DNA of 64,000 nt from Henricia sp. BOLD:AAB3569. Its lineage: Eukaryota > Echinodermata > Asteroidea > Spinulosida > Echinasteridae. Of the stretch, positions 46,366 to 58,548 are shown piece by piece; the first letter of the stretch is position 1, and each line of letters begins with the position of its first letter. The stretch spans positions 1,612,001 through 1,676,000 of the forward strand of contig JBBELK010000096.1 of assembly GCA_037783545.1 (NCBI GenBank). Reading direction: 5' to 3'. The position numbers were made by a program, and so were the translations under genes. The notes below the pieces were generated by a model. The model did not search any database. It saw only the letters and a list, made by a program, of their open reading frames with translations, and was not told where the DNA came from.

Positions 46366-46660
46366 TGGCAGAGAAATTTCAGAGTTTAGGGAAAACTGGG
46401 TTGGGGCTTCCTGACTGCTCCCGCAAACCGTGGCTGTCTGTACACTCCTCTTTGGTGTACTCCTGACTCGTGCGCATGCTCAGTCCTTCGGACTGTCGTT
46501 GACACGGCCCAGTTTGGGACGGGAATTTTGTCAAAGTGTTGTCCAAACGTCGGCAAATTTGGAGGTCGAAACATTTTCAGACGAACTTCAAATTTTGCAT
46601 GCTCCAAACACTCTATATTGCGCACTTGTCCTAAAAAATTGACAGACTTTCGCCGGGAAA

Positions 46661-47959
46661 TGGCAGAGAAATTTCAGAGTTTAGGGAAAACTGGGTTGGG
46701 GCTTCCTGACTGCTCCCGCAAACCGTGGCTGTCTGTACACTCCTCTTTGGTGTACTCCTGACTCGTGCGCATGCTCAGTCCTTCGGACTGTCGTTGACAC
46801 GGCCCAGTTTGGGACGGGAATTTGGTCAAAGTGTGGTCCAAACGTCGGCAAATTTGGAGGTCGAAAAATTTTCCGACGAATTTCAAATTGTGCATGCTCC
46901 AAACACTCTATATTGCGCACTTGTCCTAAAAAATTGACAGACTTTCGCCGGGAAATGTCAGAGAAATTTCAGAGTTTAGGGAAAACTGGGTTGGGGCTTC
47001 CTGACTGCTCCCGCAAACCGTGGCTGTCTGTACACTCCTCTTTGGTGTACTCCTGACTCGTGCGCATGCTTAGTCCTTCGGACTGTCGTTGACACGGCCC
47101 AGCTTGGGACGGGAATTTGGTCAAAGTGTGGTCCAAAAAATTGACAGACTTTCGCCGGGAAATGGCAGAGAAATTTCAGAGTTTAGGGAAAACTGGGTTG
47201 GGGCTTCCTGACTGCTCCCGCAAACCGTGGCTGTCTGTACACTCCTCTTTGGTGTACTCCTGACTCGTGCGCATGCTCAGTCCTTCGGACTGTCGTTGAC
47301 ACGGCCCAGTTTGGGACGGGAATTTGGTCAAAGTGTGGTCCAAACATCGGCAAATTTGGAGGTCGAAAAATTTTCCGACGAACTTCAAATTTTGCATGCT
47401 CCAAACACTCTATATTGCGCACTTGTCATAAAAAATTGACAGACTTTCGCCGGGAAATGGCAGAGAAATTTCAGAGTTTAGGGAAAACTGGGTTGGGGCT
47501 TCCTGACTGCTCCCGCAAACCTTGGCTGTCTGTACACTCCTCTTTGGTGTACTCCTGACTCGTGCGCATGCTTAGTGCTTCGGACTGTCGTTGACACGGC
47601 CCAGTTTGGGACGGGAATTTGGTCAAAGTGTGGTCCAAACATCGGCAAATTTGGAGGTCGAAAAATTTTCCGACGAACTTCAAATTTTGCATGCTCCAAA
47701 CACTCTATATTGCGCACTTGTCCTAAAAATTTGACAGACTTTCGCCGGGAAATGGCAGAGAAATTTCAGAGTTTAGGGAAAACTGGGTTGGGACTTCCTG
47801 ACTGCTCCCGCAAACCGTGGCTGTCTGTACACTCCTCTTTGGTGTACTCCTGACTCGTGCGCATGCTCAGTCCTTCGGACTGTCGTTGACACGGCCCAGT
47901 TTGGGACGGGAATTTGGTAAAAGTGTGGTCCAAACAATTGACAGACTTTCGCCGGGAAA
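46661..47959 (+). repeat. 1299-bp A-B-A-A-B cassette, copy 3
   Basis: It matches copy 2 at +2096, with small differences such as GACGAATTTCAAATTG near 46875. The next monomer (47960) has GGAGGTCAAAACATT and leaves the pattern. Confidence 0.87.
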
Positions 47960-50602
47960 TGGCAGAGAAATTTCAGAGTTTAGGGAAAACTGGGTTGGGG
48001 CTTCCTGACTGCTCCCGCAAACCGTGGCTGTCTGTACACTCCTCTTTGGTGTACTCCTGACTCGTGCGCATGCTCAGTCCTTCGGACTGTCGTTGACACG
48101 GCCCAGTTTGGGACGGGAATTTGGTCAAAGTGTGGTCCAAACATCGGCAAATTTGGAGGTCAAAACATTTTCCGACGAACTTCAAATTTTGCATGCTCCA
48201 AACACTCTATATTGCGCACTTGTCCTAAAAAATTGACAGACTTTCGCCGAGAAATGGCAGAGAAATTTCAGAGTTTAGGGAAAACTGGGTTGGGGCTTCC
48301 TGACTGCTCCCGCTAACCGTGGCTGTCTGTACACTCCTCTTTGGTGTACTCCTGACTCGTGCGCATGCTTAGTCCTTCGGACTGTCGTTAACACGGCCCA
48401 GTTTGGGACGGGAATTTGGTCAAAGTGTGGTCCAAACGTCGGCAAATTTGGAGGTCGAAAAATTTTCCGACGAACTTCAAATTTTGCATGCTCCAAACAC
48501 TCTATATTGCGCACTTGTCCTAAAAAATTGACAGACTTTCGCCGGGAAATGGCAGAGACATTTCAGAGTTTAGGGAAAACTGGGTTGGGGCTTCCTGACT
48601 GCTCCCGCTAACCGTGGCTGTCTGTACACTCCTCTTTGGTGTACTCCTGACTCGTGCGCATGCTTAGTCCTTCGGACTGTCGTTAACACGGCCCAGTTTG
48701 GGACGGGAATTTGGTCAAAGTGTGGTCCAAAAAATTGACAGACTTTCGCCGGGAAATGGCAGAGAAATTTCAGAGTTCAGGGAAAACTGGGTTGGGGCTT
48801 CCTGACTGCTCCCGCTAACCGTGGCTGTCTGTACACTCCTCTTTGGTGTACTCCTGACTCGTGCGCATGCTTAGTCCTTCGGACTGTCGTTAACACGGCC
48901 CAGTTTAGGACGGGAATTTGGTCAAAGTGTGGTCCAAAAAATTGACAGACTTTCGCCGGGAAATGGCAGAGAAATTTCAGAGTTTAGGGAAAACTGGGTT
49001 GGGGCTTCCTGACTGCTCCCGCAAACCGTGGCTGTCTGTACACTCCTCTTTGGTGTACTCCTGACTCGTGCGCATGCTTAGTCCTTCGGACTGTCGTTGA
49101 GACGGCCCAGTTTGGGACGCGAATTTGGTCAAAGTGTGGTCCAAACATCGGCAAATTTGGAGGTCGAAAAATTTTCCGACGAACTTCACATTTTGCATGC
49201 TCCAAACACTCTATATTGCGCACTTGTCCTAAAAAATTGACAGACTTTCGCCGGGAAATGGCAGAGAAATTTCAGAGTTTAGGGAAAACTGGGTTGGGGC
49301 TTCCTGACTGCTCCCGCAAACCGTGGCTGTCTGTACACTCCTCTTTGGTGTACTCCTGACTCGTGCGCATGCTCAGTCCTTCGGACTGTCGTTGACACGG
49401 CCCAGTTTGGGACGGGAATTTGGTAAAAGTGTGGTCCAAAAAATTGACAGACTTTCGCCGGGAAATGGCAGAGAAATTTCAGAGTTTAGGGAAAACTGGG
49501 TTGGGGCTTCCTGACTGCTCCCGCAAACCGTGGCTGTCTGTACACTCCTCTTTGGTGTACTCCTGACTCGTGCGCATGCTCAGTCCTTCGGACTGTCGTT
49601 GACACGGCCCAGTTTGGGACGGGAATTTGGTCAAAGTGTGGTCCAAACATCGGCAAATTTGGAGGTCGAAACATTTTCCGACGAACTTCAAATTTTGCAT
49701 GCTCCAAACACTCTATATTGCGCACTTGTCCTAAAAAATTGACAGACTTTCGCCGGGAAATGGCAGAGAAATTTCAGAGTTTAGGGAAAACTGGGTTGGG
49801 GCTTCCTGACTGCTCCCGCTAACCGTGGCTGTCTGTACACTCCTCTTTGGTGTACTCCTGACTCGTGCGCATGCTTAGTCCTTCGGACTGTCGTTAACAC
49901 GGCCCAGTTTGGGACGGGAATTTGGTCAAAGTGTGGTCCAAAAAATTGACACTCCTCTTTGGTGTCTGTACACTCCTCTTTGGTGTACTCCTGACTCGTG
50001 CGCATGCTTAGTCCTTCGGACTGTCGTTGACACGCCCCAGTTTGGGACGGGAATTTGGTAAAAGTGTGGTTCAACAAATTGACAGACTTTCGCCGGGAAA
50101 TGGCAGAGAAATTTCAGAGTTTAGGGAAAACTGGGTTGGGGCTTCCTGACTGCTCCCGCAAACCGTGGCTGTCTGTACACTCCTCTTTGGTGTACTCCTG
50201 ACTCGTGCGCATGCTCAGTCCTTCGGACTGTCGTTGACACGGCCCAGTTTGGGACGGGAATTTGGTCAAAGTGTGGTCCAAACATCGGCAAATTTGGAGG
50301 TCGAAACATTTTCCGACGAACTTCAAATTGTGCATGCTCCAAACACTCTATATTGCGCACTTGTCCTAAAAAATTGACAGACTTTCGCCGGGAAATGGCA
50401 GAGAAATTTCAGAGTTTAGGGAAAACTGGGTTGGGGCTTCCTGACTGCTCCCGCAAACCGTGGCTGTCTGTACACTCCTCTTTGGTGTACTCCTGACTCG
50501 TGCGCATGCTCAGTCCTTCGGACTGTCGTTGACACGGCCCAGTTTGGGACGGGAATTTGGTAAAAGTGTGGTCCAAAAAATTGACAGACTTTCGCCGGGA
50601 AA
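47960..50602 (+). repeat. Mixed A/B monomers with one rearranged unit
   Basis: The order is A-A-B-B-A-B-A, one rearranged 340-bp unit, then A-B. Several B units carry GTTAACACGG. Private changes include CAGAGACATTTC near 48554, GAGTTCAGGG near 48774 and GACGCGAATTTGG near 49116. No gene seen. Confidence 0.75.
49761..50100 (+). repeat. Rearranged monomer (340 bp) with two short-homology junctions
   Basis: The unit proceeds as type B to AAAAAATTGAC at 49950, then jumps back within the monomer to ACTCCTCTTTGGTGT. It then jumps again to CTGTACACTCCTCTTTGG and finishes as a second B-like half containing GACACGCCCCAG and GTGGTTCAACAAATTG. ACTCCTCTTTGGTGT is thereby doubled. The joints share 2-3 bases (AC and TGT), as expected for template switching or end joining. 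Confidence 0.85.
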
Positions 50603-51694
50603 TGGCAGAGAAATTTCAGAGTTTAGGGAAAACTGGGTTGGGGCTTCCTGACTGCTCCCGCAAACCGTGGCTGTCTGTACACTCCTCTTTGGTGTACTCC
50701 TGACTCGTGCGCATGCTTAGTCCTTCGGACTGTCGTTGACACGGTCCAGTTTGGGACGGGAATTTGGTCAAAGTGTGGTCCAAACATCGGCAAATTTGGA
50801 GGTCGAAAAATTTTCCGACGAACTTCAAATTTTGCATGCTCCAAACACTCTATATTGCGCACTTGTCCTAAAAAATTGACAGACTTTCGCCGGGAAATGG
50901 CAGAGAAATTTCAGAGTTTAGGGAAAACTGGGTTGGGGCTTCCTGACTGCTCCCGCAAACCGTGGCTGTCTGTACACTCCTCTTTGGTGTACTCCTGACT
51001 CGTGCGCATGCTTAGTCCTTCGGACTGTCGTTGACACGGCCCAGTTTGGGACGGGAATTTGGTCAAAGTGTGGTCCAAATGTCGGCAAATTTGGAGGTCG
51101 AAAAATTTTCCGACGAACTTCAAATTTTGCATGCTCCAAACACTCTATATTGCGCACTTGTCCTAAAAAATTTACAGACTTTCACCGGGAAATGGCCGAT
51201 AAATTTCAGAGTTTAGGGAAAACTGGGTTGGGGCTTCCTGACTGCTCCCGCAAACCGTGGCTGTCTGTACACTCCTCTTTGGTGTACTCCTGACTCGTGC
51301 GCATGCTTAGTCCTTCGGACTGTCGTTGACACGGCCCAGTTTGGGACGGGAATTTGGTCAAAGTGTGGTCCAAACGTCGGCAAATTTGGAGGTCGACAAA
51401 TTTTCCGACGAACTTCAAATTTTGCATGCTCCAAACACTCTATATTGCGCACTTGTCCTACAAAATTGACAGACTTTCGCCGGGAAATGGCAGAGAAATT
51501 TCAGAGTTTAGGGAAAACTAGGTTGGGGCTTCCTGACTGCTCCCGCTAACCGTGGCTGTCTGTACACTCCTCTTTGGTGTACTCCTGACTCGTGCGCATG
51601 CTTAGTCCTTCGGACTGTCGTTAACACGGCCCAGTTTGGGACGGGAATTTGGTCAAAGTGTGGTCCAAAAAATTGACAGACTTTCGCCGGGAAA
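50603..51694 (+). repeat. 1092-bp tandem duplication, copy 1 (A-A-A-B)
   Basis: Markers shared with copy 2: GACACGGTCCAG near 50741, GTCCAAATGTCGG near 51075, AAAAAATTTACAG near 51166, GGCCGATAAATTT near 51195, GGTCGACAAATTTT near 51391. Private to this copy: TTTCACCGGG near 51180 and AAACTAGGTTGG near 51517. Confidence 0.87.
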
Positions 51695-52786
51695 TGGCAG
51701 AGAAATTTCAGAGTTTAGGGAAAACTGGGTTGGGGCTTCCTGACTGCTCCCGCAAACCGTGGCTGTCTGTACACTCCTCTTTGGTGTACTCCTGACTCGT
51801 GCGCATGCTTAGTCCTTCGGACTGTCGTTGACACGGTCCAGTTTGGGACGGGAATTTGGTCAAAGTGTGGTCCAAACATCGGCAAATTTGGAGGTCGAAA
51901 AATTTTCCGACGAACTTCAAATTTTGCATGCTCCAAACACTCTATATTGCGCACTTGTCCTAAAAAATTGACAGACTTTCGCCGGGAAATGGCAGAGAAA
52001 TTTCAGAGTTTAGGGAAAACTGGGTTGGGGCTTCCTGACTGCTCCCGCAAACCGTGGCTGTCTGTACACTCCTCTTTGGTGTACTCCTGACTCGTGCGCA
52101 TGCTTAGTCCTTCGGACTGTCGTTGACACGGCCCAGTTTGGGACGGGAATTTGGTCAAAGTGTGGTCCAAATGTCGGCAAATTTGGAGGTCGAAAAATTT
52201 TCCGACGAACTTCAAATTTTGCATGCTCCAAACACTCTATATTGCGCACTTGTCCTAAAAAATTTACAGACTTTCGCCGGGAAATGGCCGATAAATTTCA
52301 GAGTTTAGGGAAAACTGGGTTGGGGCTTCCTGACTGCTCCCGCAAACCGTGGCTGTCTGTACACTCCTCTTTGGTGTACTCCTGACTCGTGCGCATGCTT
52401 AGTCCTTCGGACTGTCGTTGACACGGCCCAGTTTGGGACGGGAATTTGGTCAAAGTGTGGTCCAAACGTCGGCAAATTTGGAGGTCGACAAATTTTCCGA
52501 CGAACTTCAAATTTTGCATGCTCCAAACACTCTATATTGCGCACTTGTCCTACAAAATTGACAGACTTTCGCCGGGAAATAGCAGAGAAATTTCAGAGTT
52601 TAGGGAAAACTGGGTTGGGGCTTCCTGACTGCTCCCGCTAACCGTGGCTGTCTGTACACTCCTCTTTGGTGTACTCCTGACTCGTGCGCATGCTTAGTCC
52701 TTCGGACTGTCGTTAACACGGCCCAGTTTGGGACGGGAATTTGGTCAAAGTGTGGTCCAAAAAATTGACAGACTTTCGCCGGGAAA
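51695..52786 (+). repeat. 1092-bp tandem duplication, copy 2 (A-A-A-B)
   Basis: It is adjacent to copy 1 with the same markers at +1092. Private to this copy: GGAAATAGCAGAG near 52577. The GACACGGTCCAG marker also recurs at 52925, 53428, 54227 and 54727, so this lineage spread further. Confidence 0.87.
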
Positions 52787-54085
52787 TGGCAGAGAAATTT
52801 CAGAGTTTAGGGAAAACTGGGTTGGGGCTTCCTGACTGCTCCCGCAAACCGTGGCTGTCTGTACACTCCTCTTTGGTGTACTCCTGACTCGTGCGCATGC
52901 TTAGTCCTTCGGACTGTCGTTGACACGGTCCAGTTTGGGACGGGAATTTGGTCAAAGTGTGGTCCAAACATCGGCAAATTTGGAGGTCGAAACATTTTCC
53001 GACGAACTTCAAATTGTGCATGCTCCAAACACTCTATATTGCGCACTTGTCCTAAAAAATTGACAGACTTTCGCCGGGAAATGGCAGAGAAATTTCAGAG
53101 TTTAGGGAAAACTGGGTTGGGGCTTCCTGACTGCTCCCGCAAACCGTGGCTGTCTGTACACTCCTCTTTGGTGTACTCCTGACTCGTGCGCATGCTCAGT
53201 CCTTCGGACTGTCGTTGACACGGCCCAGTTTGGGACGGGAATTTGGTAAAAGTGTGGTCCAAAAAATTGACAGACTTTCGCCGGGAAATGGCAGAGAAAT
53301 TTCAGAGTTTAGGGAAAACTGGGTTGGGGCTTCCTGACTGCTCCCGCAAACCGTGGCTGTCTGTACACTCCTCTTTGGTGTACTTCTGACTCGTGCGCAT
53401 GCTTAGTCCTTCGGACTGTCGTTGACACGGTCCAGTTTGGGACGGGAATTTGGTCAAAGTGTGGTCCAAACATCGGCAAATTTGGAGGTCGAAAAATTTT
53501 CCGACGAACTTCAAATTTTGCATGCTCCAAACACTCTATATTGCGCACTTGTCCTAAAAAAATGACAGACTTTCGCCGGGAAATGGCAGAGAAATTTCAG
53601 AGTTTAGGGAAAACTGGGTTGGGGCTTCCTGACTGCTCCCGCAAACCGTGGCTGTCTGTACACTCCTCTTTGGTGTACTCCTGACTCGTGCGCATGCTTA
53701 GTCCTTCGGACTGTCGTTGACACGGCCCAGTTTGGGACGGGAATTTGGTCAAAGTGTGGTCCAAACGTCGGCAAATTTGGAGGTCGACAAATTTTCCGAC
53801 GAACTTCAAATTTTGCATGCTCCAAACACTCTATATTGCGCACTTGTCCTACAAAATTGACAGACTTTCGCCGGGAAATGGCAGAGAAATTTCAGAGTTT
53901 AGGGAAAACTGGGTTGGGGCTTCCTGACTGCTCCCGCTAACCGTGGCTGTCTGTACACTCCTCTTTGGTGTACTCCTGACTCGTGCGCATGCTTAGTCCT
54001 TCGGACTGTCGTTAACACGGCCCAGTTTGGGACGGGAATTTGGTCAAAGTGTGGTCCAAAAAATTGACAGACTTTCGCCGGGAAA
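52787..54085 (+). repeat. 1299-bp tandem duplication, copy 1 (A-B-A-A-B)
   Basis: It is paired with 54086-55384 at +1299. Both start with an A carrying GACACGGTCCAG, followed by a B with GGTAAAAG. Here the fourth unit has GGTCGACAAATTTT; in copy 2 the equivalent unit has GTCCAAATGTCGG, so one copy was altered by exchange. Not the same block as the 1299-bp cassette at 41672. Confidence 0.75.
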
Positions 54086-55384
54086 TGGCAGAGAAATTTC
54101 AGAGTTTAGGGAAAACTGGGTTGGGGCTTCCTGACTGCTCCCGCAAACCGTGGCTGTCTGTACACTCCTCTTTGGTGTACTCCTGACTCGTGCGCATGCT
54201 TAGTCCTTCGGACTGTCGTTGACACGGTCCAGTTTGGGACGGGAATTTGGTCAAAGTGTGGTCCAAACATCGGCAAATTTGGAGGTCGAAAAATTTTCCG
54301 ACGAACTTCAAATTTTGCATGCTCCAAACACTCTATATTGCGCACTTGTCCTAAAAAATTGACAGACTTTCGCCGGGAAATGGCAGAGAAATTTCAGAGT
54401 TTAGGGAAAACTGGGTTGGGGCTTCCTGACTGCTCCCGCAAACCGTGGCTGTCTGTACACTCCTCTTTGGTGTACTCCTGACTCGTGCGCATGCTCAGTC
54501 CTTCGGACTGTCGTTGACACGGCCCAGTTTGGGACGGGAATTTGGTAAAAGTGTGGTCCAAAAAATTGACAGACTTTCGCCGGGAAATGGCAGAGAAATT
54601 TCAGAGTTTAGGGAAAACTGGGTTGGGGCTTCCTGACTGCTCCCGCAAACCGTGGCTGTCTGTACACTCCTCTTTGGTGTACTCCTGACTCGTGCGCATG
54701 CTTAGTCCTTCGGACTGTCGTTGACACGGTCCAGTTTGGGACGGGAATTTGGTCAAAGTGTGGTCCAAACATCGGCAAATTTGGAGGTCGAAAAAGTTTC
54801 CGACGAACTTCAAATTTTGCATGCTCCAAACACTCTATATTGCGCACTTGTCCTAAAAAATTGACAGACTTTCGCCGGGAAATGGCAGAGAAATTTCAGA
54901 GTTTAGGGAAAACTGGGTTGGGGCTTCCTGACTGCTCCCGCAAACCGTGGCTGTCTGTACACTCCTCTTTGGTGTACTCCTGACTCGTGCGCATGCTTAG
55001 TCCTTCGGACTGTCGTTGACACGGCCCAGTTTGGGACGGGAATTTGGTCAAAGTGTGGTCCAAATGTCGGCAAATTTGGAGGTCGAAAAATTTTCCGACG
55101 AACTTCAAATTTTGCATGCTCCAAACACTCTATATTGCGCACTTGTCCTAAACAATTTACAGACTTTCGCCGGGAAATGGCCGAGAAATTTCAGAGTTTA
55201 GGGAAAACTGGGTTGGGGCTTCCTGACTGCTCCCGCAAACCGTGGCTGTCTGTACACTCCTCTTTGGTGTACTTCTGACTCGTGCGCATGCTTAGTCCTT
55301 CGGACTGTCGTTGACACGGCCCAGTTTGGGACGGGAATTTGGTCAAAGTGTGGTCCAAAAAATTGACAGACTTTCGCCGGGAAA
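54086..55384 (+). repeat. 1299-bp tandem duplication, copy 2 (A-B-A-A-B)
   Basis: It has the same order as 52787-54085 with some different alleles (GTCGAAAAAGTTTCCG near 54790, CCTAAACAATTTACAG near 55146). Confidence 0.75.
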
Positions 55385-56966
55385 TGGCAGAGAAATTTCA
55401 GAGTTTAGGGAAAACTGGGTTGGGGCTTCCTGACTGCTCCCGCAAACCGTGGCTGTCTGTACACTCCTCTTTGGTGTACTCCTGACTCGTGCGCATGCTC
55501 AGTCCTTCGGACTGTCGTTGACACGGCCCAGTTTGGGACGGGAATTTGGCCAAACATCGGCAAATTTGGAGGTCGAAAAATTTTCCGACGAACTTCAAAT
55601 TTTGCATGCTCCAAACACTCTATATTGCGCACTTGTCCTAAAAAATTGACAGACTTTCGCCGGGAAATGGCAGAGAAATTTCAGAGTTTAGGGAAAACTG
55701 GGTTGGGGCTTCCTGACTGCTCCCGCTAACCGTGGCTGTCTGTACACTCCTCTTTGGTGTACTCCTGACTCGTGCGCATGCTCAGTCCTTCGGACTGTCG
55801 TTGACACGGCCCAGTTTGGGACGGGAATTTTGTCAAAGTGTGGTCCAAACGTCGGCAAATTTGGAGGTCGAAACATTTTCCGACGAACTTCAAATTTTGC
55901 ATGCTCCAAACACTCTATATTGCGCACTTGTCCTAAACAATTGACAGACTTTCGCCGGGAAATGGCAGAGAAATTTCAGAGTTTAGGGAAAACTGGGTTG
56001 GGGCTTCCTGACTGCTCCCGCAAACCGTGGCTGTCTGTACACTCCTCTTTGGTGTACTCCTGACTCGTGCGCATGCTCAGTCCTTCGGCCTGTCGTTGAC
56101 ACGGCCCAGTTTGGGACGGGAATTTGGTCAAAGTGTGGTCCAAACGTCGGCAAATTTGGAGGTCGAAAAATTTTCCGACGAACTTCAAATTGTGCATGCT
56201 CCAAACACTCTAAATTGCGCACTTGTCCTAAAAAATTGACAGACTTTCGCCGGGAAATGGCAGAGAAATTTCAGAGTTTAGGGAAAACTGGGTTGGGGCT
56301 TCCTGACTGCTCCCGCAGACCGTGGCTGTCTGTACACTCCTCTTTGGTGTACTCCTGATTCGTGCGCATGCTTAGTCCTTCGGACTGTCGTTGACACGGC
56401 CCAGTTTGGGACGGGAATTTGGTCAAAGTGTGGTCCAAAAAATTGACAGACTTTCGCCGGGAAATGGCAGAGAAATTTCAGAGTTTAGGGAAAACTGGGT
56501 TGGGGCTTCCTGACTGCTCCCGCAAACCGTGGCTGTCTGTACACTCCTCTTTGGTGTACTCCTGACTCGTGCGCATGCTCAGTCCTTCGGACTGTCGTTG
56601 ACACGGCCCAGTTTGGGACGGGAATTTGGTCAAAGTGTGGTCCAAACATCGGCAAATTTGGAGGTCGAAAATTTTTTCGACGAACTTCAAATTTTGCATG
56701 CTCCAAACACTCTATATTGCGCACTTGTCCTAAAAAATTGACAGACTTTCGCCGGGAAATGGCAGAGAAATTTCAGAGTTTAGGGAAAACTGGGTTGGGG
56801 CTTCCTGACTGCTCCCGCTAACCGTGGCTGTCTGTACACTCCTCTTTGGTGTACTCCTGACTCGTGCGCATGCTTAGTCCTTCGGACTGTCGTTAACACG
56901 GCCCAGTTTGGGACGGGAATTTGGTCAAAGTGTGGTCCAAAAAATTGACAGATTTTCGCCGGGAAA
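55385..56966 (+). repeat. 1582-bp tandem duplication, copy 1
   Basis: The order is A (283 bp)-A-A-B-A-B. The first A has a 12-bp deletion, reading AATTTGGCCAAACATCGG near 55543. Other shared markers: CCTAAACAATTG near 55933, CTTCGGCCTGTCG near 56085, CTCTAAATTGCGC near 56208, CCGCAGACCGTGG near 56314 and CCTGATTCGTGCG near 56353. Confidence 0.88.
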
Positions 56967-58548
56967 TGGCAGAGAAATTTCAGAGTTTAGGGAAAACTGG
57001 GTTGGGGCTTCCTGACTGCTCCCGCAAACCGTGGCTGTCTGTACACTCCTCTTTGGTGTACTCCTGACTCGTGCGCATGCTCAGTCCTTCGGACTGTCGT
57101 TGACACGGCCCAGTTTGGGACGGGAATTTGGCCAAACATCGGCAAATTTGGAGGTCGAAAAATTTCCCGACGAACTTCAAATTTTGCATGCTCCAAACAC
57201 TCTATATTGCGCACTTGTCCTAAAAAATTGACAGACTTTCGCCGGGAAATGGCAGAGAAATTTCAGAGTTTAGGGAAAACTGGGTTGGGGCTTCCTGACT
57301 GCTCCCGCTAACCGTGGCTGTCTGTACACTCCTCTTTGGTGTACTCCTGACTCGTGCGCATGCTCAGTCCTTCGGACTGTCGTTGACACGGCCCAGTTTG
57401 GGACGGGAATTTTGTCAAAGTGTGGTCCAAACGTCGGCAAATTTGGAGGTCGAAACATTTTCCGACGAACTTCAAATTTTGCATGCTCCAAACACTCTAT
57501 ATTGCGCACTTGTCCTAAACAATTGACAGACTTTCGCCGGGAAATGGCAGAGAAATTTCAGAGTTTAGGGAAAACTGGGTTGGGGCTTCCTGACTGCTCC
57601 CGCAAACCGTGGCTGTCTGTACACTCCTCTTTGGTGTACTCCTGACTCGTGCGCATGCTCAGTCCTTCGGCCTGTCGTTGACACGGCCCAGTTTGGGACG
57701 GGAATTTGGTCAAAGTGTGGTCCAAACGTCGGCAAATTTGGAGGTCGAAAAATTTTCCGACGAACTTCAAATTGTGCATGCTCCAAACACTCTAAATTGC
57801 GCACTTGTCCTAAAAAATTGACAGACTTTCGCCGGGAAATGGCAGAGAAATTTCAGAGTTTAGGGAAAACTGGGTTGGGGCTTCCTGACTGCTCCCGCAG
57901 ACCGTGGCTGTCTGTACACTCCTCTTTGGTGTACTCCTGATTCGTGCGCATGCTTAGTCCTTCGGACTGTCGTTGACACGGCCCAGTTTGGGACGGGAAT
58001 TTGGTCAAAGTGTGGTCCAAAAAATTGACAGACTTTCGCCGGGAAATGGCAGAGAAATTTCAGAGTTTAGGGAAAACTGGGTTGGGGCTTCCTGACTGCT
58101 CCCGCAAACCGTGGCTGTCTGTACACTCCTCTTTGGTGTACTCCTGACTCGTGCGCATGCTCAGTCCTTCGGACTGTCGTTGACACGGCCCAGTTTGGGA
58201 CGGGAATTTGGTCAAAGTGTGGTCCAAACATCGGCAAATTTGGAGGTCGAAAAATTTTTCGACGAACTTCAAATTTTGCATGCTCCAAACACTCTATATT
58301 GCGCACTTGTCCTAAAAAATTGACAGACTTTCGCCGGGAAATGGCAGAGAAATTTCAGAGTTTAGGGAAAACTGGGTTGGGGCTTCCTGACTGCTCCCGC
58401 TAACCGTGGCTGTCTGTACACTCCTCTTTGGTGTACTCCTGACTCGTGCGCATGCTTAGTCCTTCGGACTGTCGTTAACACGGCCCAGTTTGGGACGGGA
58501 ATTTGGTCAAAGTGTGGTCCAAAAAATTGACAGATTTTCGCCGGGAAA
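56967..58548 (+). repeat. 1582-bp tandem duplication, copy 2
   Basis: It carries the 12-bp deletion and all other markers at +1582, so the deletion predates the duplication. Differences include AAATTTCCCGACG near 57162 and the T/A count in AAAATTTTTCGACG near 58248. Confidence 0.88.
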
